A stretch of DNA of 64,000 nt, from NCBI RefSeq assembly GCF_016862215.1, contig NZ_BOMN01000064.1, forward strand, positions 1-64,000. Direction: 5' to 3'. This DNA is from Winogradskya humida. Lineage in GTDB: Bacteria > Actinomycetota > Actinomycetes > Mycobacteriales > Micromonosporaceae. Both the position numbers and the translations under genes were made by a program. The notes beneath the pieces were generated by a model, which searched no databases, had not been told where the DNA came from, and worked only from the letters and a program-made list of their open reading frames with translations. Shown one piece after another: positions 1 to 8,554 of the stretch (positions are counted from its first letter, which is position 1; each line of letters opens with the position of its first letter).

Positions 1-101
1 AGCGGAGCGGTGGCTGAGCTGGCCCGACCGCCGATCCCGCCGCCTGGCGCTCTGACCTGTCCCCACCGCCTGGCGCGCTTAGCTGGGCCTACTGATGGCG
101 C

Positions 102-350
102 GCTGAGCTAAGCCGACCGCCAACGCCGCAGGGTCGAGCACGCCGAGCTAAACCCACCGCCAACCCCGCAGCGTCAAGCACGCCGAGCTAAACCCACCGC
201 CAACCCCGCAGCGTCGAGCACGCCGAGCACGCCGCGCAAAGCCCACCGCCAACGCCGCAGGGTCGAGCACGCCGAGCTAAACCCGCCGCCAACCCCGCAG
301 CGTCAAGCACGCCGAGCAAAGCCCGCCGCCAACCCCGCAGCGTTAAGCGG
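102..350. repeat. 40-bp tandem repeat, about six copies
   Basis: Six imperfect copies begin at 102, 142, 182, 231, 271 and 311. Each starts near GCCGAGCTAAACCC and ends near CGCAGCGTCAAGCAC. A 9-bp remnant of a unit (222-230) is inserted before the fourth copy. The array lies between the window edge and the 3' end of the histidine kinase gene. Copies touch each other with no unique spacers, so this is not a CRISPR array. The period of 40 is not a multiple of three, which argues against coding. Its function is unknown. Confidence 0.85.
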
Positions 351-377
351 GCGGGGCTGGGGCGGCGGGGGCTGCGG

Positions 378-1850
378 TCAGCGGGAGGAGGGCTCGGTGA
401 TGGGGAGTTTGACCAGGAAGCGGGTGTCGCCGGGCTGGGATTCGACGATGATGTCGCCGCCGTGGCCGTTGGTGACGATTCGGTAGGAGATGTCGAGGCC
501 CAGGCCGGTGCCTTCGCCGACGGGCTTGGTGGTGAAGAACGGTTCGAAGACGCGTTTGCGGAGGGCTTCGGGGATGCCGGGGCCGGTGTCGCCGATGGAG
601 ACGACGACGTAGTCGTCCTTGCGGTAGGTCTTGACGGTGAGGGTGCCGGCGCCGTTCATGGCCTGGACGGCGTTGTCGATGATGTTGGTCCAGACCTGGT
701 TGAGCTCGGCGGGGTGGGAGGGGATCTGGGGGAGGGTGCGGTCGTAGTCCTTGACGACCTTGACGCCTTGGCCGATCTTGTGGCCGAGCATGACCAGGGT
801 GCTGTCGAGGCCGGAGTGGACGTCGATCCACTGGTGGGCGGCGCGGTCCATCTGGGAGTACTGCTTGGCGGCGTTGACGAGGTTGGAGACGCGGCTGGTG
901 GCGTCCTCGACGTCGCTCATGAGCTGCTCGGTTTCGAGGGCGTAGCCGATCCAGTGGATGGCCTGGTCGAGGAGGCCGGCGGTTTCGACCTTGGCGGCGA
1001 TCTCCTCGAGGCAGTCGACGTCGATGCCGCCCTGGGCGAAGACGGGGGCGATGTCCCAGCCGCCGGTGACCTTGTGGTCGTCCATCCAGTCGCCGAGCTC
1101 GTCCTCGCGGTCGGCGGTCTGCATGGCGGTGAGGACGGGGGCCTTCGCCGCGCGCTCGATGACCTCTTCCTGGAGCTCGACGAGGGCGACGAGGCGTTCC
1201 GGGGGGACCTTGCCGGCGGCGAGCATGCCCAGCTTGTGGCGCATGCCGGCGACTCGCTGGCGCAGGGCGCTGGTGGCGCGGGAGGCGGCCGCGGCGGGGT
1301 TGTTGAGCTCGTGCATCAGGCCGGCGGAGAGGGCGCCGAGGGCCGTGAGGCGCTGGCGCTCGCTGATGGCGGCCTGGGTGCTGCGCATGCCGAGGGCGAG
1401 GCCTTCGAGCAGGTGGATCGCCATGGGGAACCACTCGCGCATCATCCAGCCGAAGTCGGAGGCCGACATCATGAAGAAGTCGGCGTCGTCGAGGGCGCGC
1501 ATGGAGGCCATGTACTTGCGTTCGACACCCTCGTCGCGGATGTACGCCTGGGTCGCGCCCATGTAGACGCCGCGCTGCTCGGTGCGGGTGGTCTGCACGT
1601 CGTCCTGGCCGATCCGGCGGGTGAGCGCGATCGTGCCGGTGAGCAGGATGAAGAACTGCTCGGCGGGGTCTCCCTCGCGCAGCACCAGCGAGCCGGCGGG
1701 GGCGTGCATGGTGCAGCCGTGCTCGGCGATCCAGGTGAGCTGCTCGTCGGTGAGCTTCTCGAAGAGGAACAGCGTCTTCAGGTCTGCCGTGGTGAGTTTT
1801 CCGGGCTCACAGGGCAGGAGTTTGATCTCCTCGACCTCGGTGTCGGTCAT
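378..1850 (-). CDS. Sensor histidine kinase with N-terminal cyclic-nucleotide-binding-like domain
   Basis: A 490-residue cytosolic kinase without membrane segments. Residues about 25-150 read as a cNMP/Crp-type beta-barrel sensor (LREGDPAEQFFILLTG). A dimerisation helix follows with the phospho-acceptor His180 in GLMHELNNP. The ATPase domain shows the N box TNIIDNAVQAM (388-398), the G1 box GDTGPGIP (420-427) and the G2 region EGTGLGL (446-452). It is the last gene of a minus-strand operon, and its ATG directly follows the TAA of the response regulator-reductase fusion. The natural partner is therefore the receiver domain of that fusion. Ligand and output are not visible in the sequence. Confidence 0.9.
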   Translation of the reverse strand: MTDTEVEEIKLLPCEPGKLTTADLKTLFLFEKLTDEQLTWIAEHGCTMHAPAGSLVLREGDPAEQFFILLTGTIALTRRIGQDDVQTTRTEQRGVYMGATQAYIRDEGVERKYMASMRALDDADFFMMSASDFGWMMREWFPMAIHLLEGLALGMRSTQAAISERQRLTALGALSAGLMHELNNPAAAASRATSALRQRVAGMRHKLGMLAAGKVPPERLVALVELQEEVIERAAKAPVLTAMQTADREDELGDWMDDHKVTGGWDIAPVFAQGGIDVDCLEEIAAKVETAGLLDQAIHWIGYALETEQLMSDVEDATSRVSNLVNAAKQYSQMDRAAHQWIDVHSGLDSTLVMLGHKIGQGVKVVKDYDRTLPQIPSHPAELNQVWTNIIDNAVQAMNGAGTLTVKTYRKDDYVVVSIGDTGPGIPEALRKRVFEPFFTTKPVGEGTGLGLDISYRIVTNGHGGDIIVESQPGDTRFLVKLPITEPSSR

Positions 1851-3509
1851 TTACTGTGCCTCCAGGTAACGATGGACCAGCGTGACGGCCATCGCGCCCT
1901 CGCCGACCGCCGAGGCCACCCGTTTGACCGAGTTGGCCCGGACGTCGCCGGCGGCGAAAATGCCGGGAACACTGCACTCAAGGTAGAACGGATCGCGGTC
2001 CCGATCCCATCCCGTTGGACGGGTGCCATTTGAGAGCAGATCGGGGCCCGTGTAGACGAAGCCTTTCTCGTCCCGCGCGACCGCGCCGTCGAGCCAGTCC
2101 GTGCGCGGCTCCGCGCCGATGAAGATGAACAGGTAGCCGCATTCGACGGCGGCCACGGAGCCGTTCTTGCTGTCGCAGATCGTGATGGCCTGCAGGTGCC
2201 CGTCGCCCTCGGCGCCGACGACCTCGCAGCGGGTCCGGACGTGGATGTTGTCGATCCGGTTGAGCTGCTGGATCAGGTAGTAGGACATCGACGCCTCGAG
2301 CGAGTCACCGCGGACGAGCAGGGTGACGCTGCGGGCATAGCGCGAGAAGAAGAGCGCGGCCTGCCCGGCGGAGTTGGCGCCGCCGATGATGTAGACGTCG
2401 CTGCCGGCGCAGGACGGCCCCTCGGTGGCGGCCGAACCGTAGTAGACCCCGGAGCCGGTGAGAGCGGCGATGCCGTCGGCCGCGAGCGGGCGGTAGGCGA
2501 CACCGGTGGCCAGCACGATCGAGTGCGCCGACACCGCGCCGCCGTCGGCGAACGTGAGGGTCCGGGCCGAGCCGTCGGTGCGCAGCCCGGTGACCTCGCG
2601 GGTGTTGAGCACCTCGGCCTCGAACTTGCCGGCCTGGCGGCGGGCCCGGTCGGTGAGCTGCGCGCCGGAGATGCCGTCGGGGAAACCCAGGTAGTTTTCG
2701 ATGCGGGAGCTCTGCCCGGCCTGGCCACCGACCGCGGACCGCTCCACCAGCAGCGTCTTGAGACCTTCGGACGCGCCGTAGACGGCCGCGCCGAGCCCGG
2801 CCGGGCCCCCGCCGACGATGATCAGGTCGTAGAAGTCCCGGTTGGGCGCGGTCGACAGGCCCGCGGCCTCGGCCACCTCGAGGGTGGTCGGCTGGTGCAT
2901 GGCCCGGCCGTCTGTGGTGACCACGAGCGGGATCGACTCGGGGCCGACCCCGGCGGCTTCCAGCAGGCGGCGGCCTTCCGGCTCGTCCGCCGAGAACCAT
3001 TTGTAGGGCACGAGGTTGCGCGCCAGGAAATCCCGGATCTGGTACGACGGCTCGCTCCACCGGTGCCCGACGACCCGGATGTCCTCGATTTCGCGGTCAC
3101 CGGTCGCCTGCCAGGCGTCGATGAGCGCGTCGATGACCGGGTAGAGCTTCTCCTCCGGCGGATCCCAGGGCTTGAGCAGGTAGTGGTCGACGTCGACCAC
3201 GTTGATCGCCTGGATCGCGGCGTCGGTGTCGGCATACGCGGTGAGCAGCGCCCGCCGCGCGTTGGGGAACAGGTCCATCGCCTGCTCGAGGAACTCGATG
3301 CCGTTCATCTGCGGCATCCGGTAGTCGGCCAGGATCACCGCGACCCGGCCGCCACGCAGCTTGATGTCCTTGAGCGCGTCGAGGGCGTCGGACGCCGACG
3401 CGGCCCGGATGATCCGGTAGTTCTCGCCGTAGCGCCGGCGCAGGTCGCGGGCGATGGCCCGGGAGACCGAGGGGTCGTCGTCGACGGTCAGGATCGCGGG
3501 GTGGCCCAT
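1851..3509 (-). CDS. Response regulator receiver fused to thioredoxin-reductase-like flavoprotein
   Basis: A 552-residue fusion. Residues 1-125 are a CheY-type receiver (acidic DDD at 10-12, phospho-acceptor Asp62 in LADYRMP, Thr90, Lys113). Residues about 145-220 look like a thioredoxin/glutaredoxin-fold linker. Residues 228-552 are a pyridine-nucleotide disulfide oxidoreductase domain with FAD motif GGGPAG (233-238), NAD(P) motif GGANSAG (376-382) and a C-terminal FAD motif ending in AAGDVR. The redox CxxC expected near 358-368 of a thioredoxin reductase is missing; that stretch reads YYGSAATEGPSC. It may thus be a phosphorylation-gated oxidase or NAD(P)H sensor rather than a disulfide reductase. 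It sits between the zinc-finger gene and the kinase gene. Confidence 0.9.
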   Translation of the reverse strand: MGHPAILTVDDDPSVSRAIARDLRRRYGENYRIIRAASASDALDALKDIKLRGGRVAVILADYRMPQMNGIEFLEQAMDLFPNARRALLTAYADTDAAIQAINVVDVDHYLLKPWDPPEEKLYPVIDALIDAWQATGDREIEDIRVVGHRWSEPSYQIRDFLARNLVPYKWFSADEPEGRRLLEAAGVGPESIPLVVTTDGRAMHQPTTLEVAEAAGLSTAPNRDFYDLIIVGGGPAGLGAAVYGASEGLKTLLVERSAVGGQAGQSSRIENYLGFPDGISGAQLTDRARRQAGKFEAEVLNTREVTGLRTDGSARTLTFADGGAVSAHSIVLATGVAYRPLAADGIAALTGSGVYYGSAATEGPSCAGSDVYIIGGANSAGQAALFFSRYARSVTLLVRGDSLEASMSYYLIQQLNRIDNIHVRTRCEVVGAEGDGHLQAITICDSKNGSVAAVECGYLFIFIGAEPRTDWLDGAVARDEKGFVYTGPDLLSNGTRPTGWDRDRDPFYLECSVPGIFAAGDVRANSVKRVASAVGEGAMAVTLVHRYLEAQ

Positions 3510-3517
3510 GGGAGTCC

Positions 3518-3808
3518 TCAGCCGTAGGTGAACGTGGGGGAATCGGGGACCTTGAAGGCCACCTCGTCACTGAAGCACCACCACCAGTCCTCGCCCGGCT
3601 CGTAGGACGAGACGAGCGGGTGGTCCTCGTGGTGGAAGTGCGCGGTGGCGTGCTTGCCGGGCGACGAGTCGCAGCAGCCGACATGCCCGCACGTCCGGCA
3701 GACGCGCAGGTGAACCCAGGTGCCGCCGGAGGCCAGGCATTCCACGCAGCCCTGCCCGGACGGCGTGACGTCCTCGGCCTTGTCGAGATGGGTGCAGTTG
3801 GCGGTCAT
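3518..3808 (-). CDS. UBP-type zinc finger protein
   Basis: A 96-residue protein that is almost entirely one ZnF-UBP domain. The pattern is Cys5-x-His7, then CVEC, CRTCGHVGCCD and a His-rich GKHATAHFHHEDHP, followed by WWWCFSDEVAF. In eukaryotes this fold binds ubiquitin C-termini. In actinobacteria small stand-alone versions often accompany thioredoxin-reductase-like genes. The ATG overlaps the TGA of the upstream NAD kinase gene, and a strong GGAG ribosome site lies inside that gene's end. Molecular role here is unknown; co-transcription suggests a redox or protein-interaction adaptor. Confidence 0.9.
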   Translation of the reverse strand: MTANCTHLDKAEDVTPSGQGCVECLASGGTWVHLRVCRTCGHVGCCDSSPGKHATAHFHHEDHPLVSSYEPGEDWWWCFSDEVAFKVPDSPTFTYG

Positions 3809-4977
3809 GCGACGGTCTCCTTCGTAGCGGCCACCAGGTCGCTGAACTCGGGGTGGCGTTCGACGTAGCCGACGACGAACGGACAGGTCACCCGGACCGG
3901 GGTGCCGCGGCGACGGGCGTCGTGCAGCGCCGCCGAGGCGAGCCGGCCGCCCAGCCCGCGGCCCTCGAAGGCCTGGTCGATCTCGGTGTGCGCGAGCTCG
4001 ACCTCCTCGCCGTGACGCCGGTAGTGCAGCATGCCGGCCATCTCGCCGCCGATCAGGACCTCGTAGCGCGACTGCTCGAAGCTGTCGACGACCACGGCGT
4101 CGGCGGGGTCGCCACCGCCGACCTGCGCACTGCCCTCGACCCGCAGCTTGCGCCGGGCCCGCTCGTAGAAGGAGGTGCGGCCGAACCGGATGACCTGGGC
4201 GGCTGCCGGGACCGGGACGATGCGCAACTGGTCGCCGGCGCCCGCGTAGCCCTGGATGATGCCGTCGACCTCGATGGCGAGCCGGCCGCTGGTGAGCAGG
4301 ACGTCGAGCTCGAGCTGCTCGTCGGGCGAGAGCATCAGCGAGCGGTTGAACGAGGAGTGCGCGGCGGCGGCGCTGACGAGCAGGCCCTCGACGTTGGGCG
4401 ACACGATCGGGCCGCCGGCGGAGAAGCTGTACGCGGTCGAACCGGTCGGTGTGGCGACGATGACGGCATCGGCCGCGTAGCGCACGAAGTTGCTGCCCTC
4501 GACGTTGATGCCGACGTGCGCGAGCCCGTCGCCGGGGACCCGCACGAGCGCGATGTCGTTGAAGGCGGAGACCTCTTTGCCGTCGGGCAGCACCGTCCGC
4601 ACGGCCGTCCGCGACTCGACCGTGAACCGGTGCTCGTCGATCGAGGAGAGCGCCCCGGCCAGATCGGGCAGGTCGACCTCGGCGAGGAAGCCCAGCCGCC
4701 CGACGTTGACGCCGAGCACCGGGGTCTTGCGCCCCTCGACGAGCCGCATCGTGCGCAGCATCGTGCCGTCACCGCCGAGGCTGACCAGCAGCCCGGCGCG
4801 CTCGACCATCTCCTCGGCGGTGACCGCCTCGGCGTCGCAGTCGATCCGGCTGATCTCGTCGTGCAGGCCCAGCACGGTGACGTGGCGGGCGGCCGCCCAG
4901 CGCACGATCGCGTCGATGGCGGACCCGCAGTCCCGGCGGGGGTGCAGGACCAGCCCCACCACCTTGATCATGCCCAT
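3805..4977 (-). CDS. nadK: NAD kinase fused to a C-terminal GNAT-type acetyltransferase domain
   Basis: A 390-residue two-domain protein. Residues 1-285 are an ATP-NAD kinase with the GGDGTMLR motif (about 70-77), the conserved GVNVGRLGFLAEV and ATPTGSTAYSFSAGGP segments. Typical actinobacterial NAD kinases stop there. Here residues about 295-390 form a small acetyltransferase of the YjdJ/NATD1 kind (MAGMLHYRRHGEEVELAHTE, GRGLGGRLASAALHDAR, CPFVVGYVERHPEF). It is the first gene of the operon and would supply NADP+ to the flavoprotein downstream. The acetyl acceptor is unknown. It is probably an additional NAD kinase rather than the housekeeping copy, which normally lies near recN; this is an inference. 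Confidence 0.88.
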   Translation of the reverse strand: MGMIKVVGLVLHPRRDCGSAIDAIVRWAAARHVTVLGLHDEISRIDCDAEAVTAEEMVERAGLLVSLGGDGTMLRTMRLVEGRKTPVLGVNVGRLGFLAEVDLPDLAGALSSIDEHRFTVESRTAVRTVLPDGKEVSAFNDIALVRVPGDGLAHVGINVEGSNFVRYAADAVIVATPTGSTAYSFSAGGPIVSPNVEGLLVSAAAAHSSFNRSLMLSPDEQLELDVLLTSGRLAIEVDGIIQGYAGAGDQLRIVPVPAAAQVIRFGRTSFYERARRKLRVEGSAQVGGGDPADAVVVDSFEQSRYEVLIGGEMAGMLHYRRHGEEVELAHTEIDQAFEGRGLGGRLASAALHDARRRGTPVRVTCPFVVGYVERHPEFSDLVAATKETVA

Positions 4978-5097
4978 TCAAGCCACTCCATGATCGTCCA
5001 CGCTCCGCCTACAGGTCAGCGTTCAGCCTTGCACGTCATCGCGCCAACGGCGAGGGGGCACGAAACCGGTACCGGGGGAACGTACCTAAAAGGTTTG

Positions 5098-5145
5098 TTG
5101 ACAGATTTGTTATTAATCGACACACTCCGATTTTAAGAGCGCTCT
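5098..5145 (+). promoter_or_regulatory. Putative promoter with LacI-family-like palindrome
   Basis: A TTGACA hexamer at 5098-5103 lies in an AT-rich island. It is followed by a perfect 10-bp palindrome AGAGCGCTCT at 5136-5145, whose core matches the GAGCGCTC centre of CebR-type operators. It sits about 40 bp before the protease start codon. The -10 element is not clear. Confidence 0.45.
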
Positions 5146-5187
5146 CCCTCCTCGTATCCCCTGCACAGTGGAAGGGACCCATCCCCC

Positions 5188-6711
5188 ATGTCCCCTGCTT
5201 TCAAGGTGCTCGGCGCCACCGCCGCGGCATTGCTTTTCGCTTCGGGCGTACCCGGAGTGACGTATGCCGCAGCCAAGCAGTCCCAGGCCTTCGACATGGC
5301 GCCCGGCATGACCGCCGCCATGCGCCGCGACCTCGGCCTGACCGACGACCAGATCGCGGCCCGGCTCGCCACCGAGGCCGCCGCGCCCGTCGTCCAGCAG
5401 CGGCTCACCGCCAAGCTCGGCGCCAAGTACGCCGGCGCGTGGATCCCGAAGGGCAGCGACCGCCTCACCGTCGCGGTCACCGACGCGAGCCAGGCAGCCA
5501 CCGTCCGCGCCGAGGGTGCCGTGCCGAAGGTGGTGACCAGGAGCGCCGGCGATCTCAAGGCGGCACGGGCCAAGCTCGACCGCAGCGCCGCGAAGGCCAA
5601 GGGTACGGCGATCCGCAGCTGGTACGTCGACGTCACGCTCAACAGTGTCGTGGTCACGGCCGCGCCGGGCGCCGAGGCGGCCGCGCGCAAGTTCGCCAAG
5701 GACAGCGGCGCCGGAACAGTCGAGGTCGTCACCGCCGCGGAAGCCCCGAAGACCGTCTATGACGTGCGCGGCGGCGACCAGTACGTGATCAACGGCAACA
5801 CGCTCTGCTCGGTCGGCTTCTCGGTCGCGGGCGGCTTCGTCAGCGCCGGGCACTGCGGCGGCGTCAACAGCCCGACGCTGGGAAACAACAACGTCGCGCA
5901 GGGTACGTTCGCCGGCTCCTCGTTCCCGGGCAACGACTACTCGTGGATCCGGACGAACAGCAGCTGGACTCCGCAGCCGTGGGTCAACAACTACGCGGGC
6001 GGCGTCGTGTCGGTCGCCGGGTCACAGGACGCGGCTGTCGGGAGCTCGATCTGCCGCTCCGGGCGTACCACAGGATGGCGGTGCGGAACCCTGCAGGGCC
6101 GTGAGGAAACGGTGAATTACGCGCAGGGCGCGGTTTCCGGCCTGAGCCGGATGAGCGCGTGCGCCGAGCCGGGCGACTCGGGTGGCTCGGTCATCACCGG
6201 CAACCAGGCCCAGGGCGTCACCTCGGGCGTGACCGGCAACTGCACCAGCGGCGGTACGACCTGGTTCCAGCCGGTGAACGAGATCCTCGGCACGTACGGG
6301 CTCTCCCTGACCACCTCCGGCGGCGGCAGCACGAGCGCGATCGTCAGCAACCTGAACAACAAGTGCGTCGACGTGCCGAACTCGAACTTCTCGGACGGCG
6401 TACTGCTGCAGATGTGGGGTTGCAACAGCAGCGCCGCGCAGAAGTGGACGTTCGTGAACGGCACCCTGCAGACGTCGAACAACAAGTGCGCTGACGTGGC
6501 GTGGGGCTCGACCGCGAACGGCGCGGCGATCCAGATCGTCACCTGCAGCGGCAACCCGGCTCAGCAGTTCGTGCTCTCGGCCGCGGGCGACCTGGTCAAC
6601 CCGCAGGCGAACAAGTGCGTCGACATCAAGGACAACAACGCGAACGACGGCGCGCAGCTCCAGCTCTGGGACTGCGCCGGAACGGCGAACCAGAAGTTCC
6701 GACGGGCCTGA
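5188..6711 (+). CDS. Secreted S1-family (streptogrisin/alpha-lytic type) protease with ricin-B lectin domain
   Basis: A 507-residue exoenzyme. A signal peptide covers residues 1-27 and is followed by an alpha-lytic-type pro-region to about 190. The chymotrypsin-fold domain has His222 (SAGHCGG), Asp250 (NDYSW) and Ser331 (GDSGGS), with cysteine pairs around the His and Ser loops. A serine/glycine linker leads to a C-terminal beta-trefoil carbohydrate-binding domain (about 385-507) with three repeats marked NNKCVDV, NNKCADV and NKCVDI and QxW-like motifs. The lectin domain probably anchors the protease to polysaccharide, for example fungal or plant wall. It is monocistronic, with its own promoter and terminator. 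Confidence 0.93.
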   Translation: MSPAFKVLGATAAALLFASGVPGVTYAAAKQSQAFDMAPGMTAAMRRDLGLTDDQIAARLATEAAAPVVQQRLTAKLGAKYAGAWIPKGSDRLTVAVTDASQAATVRAEGAVPKVVTRSAGDLKAARAKLDRSAAKAKGTAIRSWYVDVTLNSVVVTAAPGAEAAARKFAKDSGAGTVEVVTAAEAPKTVYDVRGGDQYVINGNTLCSVGFSVAGGFVSAGHCGGVNSPTLGNNNVAQGTFAGSSFPGNDYSWIRTNSSWTPQPWVNNYAGGVVSVAGSQDAAVGSSICRSGRTTGWRCGTLQGREETVNYAQGAVSGLSRMSACAEPGDSGGSVITGNQAQGVTSGVTGNCTSGGTTWFQPVNEILGTYGLSLTTSGGGSTSAIVSNLNNKCVDVPNSNFSDGVLLQMWGCNSSAAQKWTFVNGTLQTSNNKCADVAWGSTANGAAIQIVTCSGNPAQQFVLSAAGDLVNPQANKCVDIKDNNANDGAQLQLWDCAGTANQKFRRA

Positions 6712-6723
6712 AAACCCCAGCTG

Positions 6724-6744
6724 GGGCGGCCGAAGGGGCCGCCC
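6724..6744 (+). terminator. Rho-independent-type hairpin after the protease gene
   Basis: GGGCGGCC at 6724-6731 pairs with GGCCGCCC at 6737-6744 across a five-base loop. It lies 12 bases after the protease stop. There is no T-run, as is common in actinobacteria. Confidence 0.7.
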
Positions 6745-6849
6745 TGGTTAGGGGAACTTTAATGACTGTCTGAATTAGGGACGATGCAGTAAAGAGTCCT
6801 AATAATTACGGGACCTCTTGTCATCCCCCTAGTGGAGGCAGTTCCCCCC

Positions 6850-8502
6850 ATGCGCCGCAAGCGAACACTCATCCTCACCGTCGCCGCCGTGGTGGCGGCG
6901 GCGGGGACCGCCTGGATCGCCCTGCCGGCATCCGCGTCCGCCACGACGGCGACCTTCACGAAGACCTCCGACTGGGGCTCCGGCTGGCAGGGCGACGTGA
7001 CCATCAGTAACGGCGGCCCGTCGGCCATGTCGTCCTGGAAGGTCGAGTTCGACCTGCCCGCGGGCTCCACCATCGGCAGCTTCTGGGAAACCGACATGGC
7101 GGCCAGCGGTCAGCACCGCACCTTCACCAACCGCTCCTGGAACGGCAGCGTCCCGGTCGACGGCAAGGTCACCTTCGGCTTCGTCGGCTCCGGCGGCACC
7201 CCGCTCAACTGCCTGATCAACGGCCAGCCGTGCAGCGGTTCGGGCGGCGGCACCACGACCGCGCCGACCACCGCGCCCACGACCAAGGTGCCGACGACCG
7301 CCCCCACGGTCGCGCCCACCACCACGGCGCCGACGACCGCGCCCACCAGCAAGCCGCCGACGACGTCGCCCACCACGCCGCCGACGACCGACCCGAACCC
7401 GCCGCCGGCCTCCAACCTGCTGCCGGTCAAGGTCACCAACAACACCGGCCGGTCCGACGCCGTTTATCTCTATCTGCTGGGCGTCAACCTGACCACCGGC
7501 AAGCTGGGGTACGTCAACGGCGCCGGCGCCTTCACCGCGTGGACCGGCGGCGCGTCGACCCCCGTCCCCGCTCCCGACGTGTCGATCGCGGGCCCCGGAA
7601 ACGGCGACAGCACCACGATCAAGATGCCGAAGAACCTGTCCGGCCGGCTCTACATGTCGTTCGGTAAGAAGCTCGACTTCCGGCTCACCAACGACGGGCT
7701 CGTGCAGCCCGCGCCGTGGGCGAGCGCCGACCCGAACCACGACATCCTGTTCGACTGGAGCGAGTTCACGCTCAACGACTCCGGCCTGTTCCTGAACAGC
7801 TCGCAGGTCGACATGTTCGCGGTCCCGCACATCGTCAGCGTCCTCGGCGGCAACGGCGTGACCACGAAGACCGGTGAGCTCAAGCCCGGCGGGCGGCAGA
7901 AGGTCATCGACACGGTCAAGGCGCAGTCCGACTTCGCGAAGAGCGTCGTCACCCGCTCCGACGGCACGGTCCTGCGCGTCCTCGCCCCGGGCAAGGCCGC
8001 CGACGCCGGTCTGATGAGCGCGACGTACCTGGACCCGTACATCAACTCGGCGTGGAACGCGTACACCAGCAAGACCCTGACGGTCGTGCCCTTCGGCGAC
8101 CAGCCGAACAACAAGTTCTCCGGTAAGACCAGCGGCAACGTCATGAACTTCACCGACACCACCGGCAAGGTCGTCGCGTCGTTCACCAAGCCGTCGACCG
8201 CCAACGTGTGGGGCTGCGACGGCGCGCTCGGCGCCCCGAACGACCTGGTCGTCGGCCCGATCGCCCGCACGCTCTGCGCCGCGATGCAGCGCACCACGCT
8301 CGGCACGCTCGACACCCAGCCGAGCGGCGGCGCGGCCGACTTCTACAAGGGCGAGCCGTCGAACCACTACGCGAAGGTCATCCACGACCAGATGGTCGAC
8401 GGGAAGGCGTACGCGTTCGCGTTCGACGACGTCCAGAACCAGGAGTCGCTCGTCCACGACGGCGACCCCCGCCAGGCCGGCATCGTCATGACGCCGTTCT
8501 GA
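6850..8502 (+). CDS. Secreted CBM2-GH64 beta-1,3-glucanase
   Basis: About 550 residues from the ATG at 6850, preceded by GGAGG at 6833. An upstream in-frame GTG at 6832 overlaps that site and is unlikely. Order: signal peptide, family 2 carbohydrate-binding module (FTKTSDWGSGWQGDVTISN, SWNGSVPVDGKVTFGF), a Pro/Thr-rich linker of TTAPT repeats, then a glycoside hydrolase family 64 (laminaripentaose-producing glucanase) domain. GH64 features include VYLYLLGVN, DIFDW-like HDILFDWSEFT and FYKGEPSNHYAKVIHDQM near the C-terminus. It would attack beta-1,3-glucan of fungal walls outside the cell. It lies next to a secreted lectin-protease. Confidence 0.92.
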   Translation: MRRKRTLILTVAAVVAAAGTAWIALPASASATTATFTKTSDWGSGWQGDVTISNGGPSAMSSWKVEFDLPAGSTIGSFWETDMAASGQHRTFTNRSWNGSVPVDGKVTFGFVGSGGTPLNCLINGQPCSGSGGGTTTAPTTAPTTKVPTTAPTVAPTTTAPTTAPTSKPPTTSPTTPPTTDPNPPPASNLLPVKVTNNTGRSDAVYLYLLGVNLTTGKLGYVNGAGAFTAWTGGASTPVPAPDVSIAGPGNGDSTTIKMPKNLSGRLYMSFGKKLDFRLTNDGLVQPAPWASADPNHDILFDWSEFTLNDSGLFLNSSQVDMFAVPHIVSVLGGNGVTTKTGELKPGGRQKVIDTVKAQSDFAKSVVTRSDGTVLRVLAPGKAADAGLMSATYLDPYINSAWNAYTSKTLTVVPFGDQPNNKFSGKTSGNVMNFTDTTGKVVASFTKPSTANVWGCDGALGAPNDLVVGPIARTLCAAMQRTTLGTLDTQPSGGAADFYKGEPSNHYAKVIHDQMVDGKAYAFAFDDVQNQESLVHDGDPRQAGIVMTPF

Positions 8503-8515
8503 TCCCCCAATAGCA

Positions 8516-8553
8516 AAGAACGGCGCGCCGGATCCCTCCGGCGCGCCGTTCTT
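8516..8553. terminator. Bidirectional terminator between convergent genes
   Basis: A perfect 17-bp inverted repeat (8516-8532 with 8537-8553), AAGAACGGCGCGCCGGA and its complement, with a four-base loop. It sits between the GH64 stop and the TAG of the convergent transporter and has A-rich and T-rich flanks, so it can serve both strands. Confidence 0.92.
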
Positions 8554-8554
8554 G

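Noticed and set aside
102..350. CRISPR array
   Set aside because: Units are directly adjacent and imperfect, with no unique spacers and no cas genes nearby.
462..2033. A 523-codon plus-strand open frame opposite the histidine kinase gene
   Set aside because: It is the antisense of conserved kinase motifs and lacks a ribosome site or protein-like pattern.
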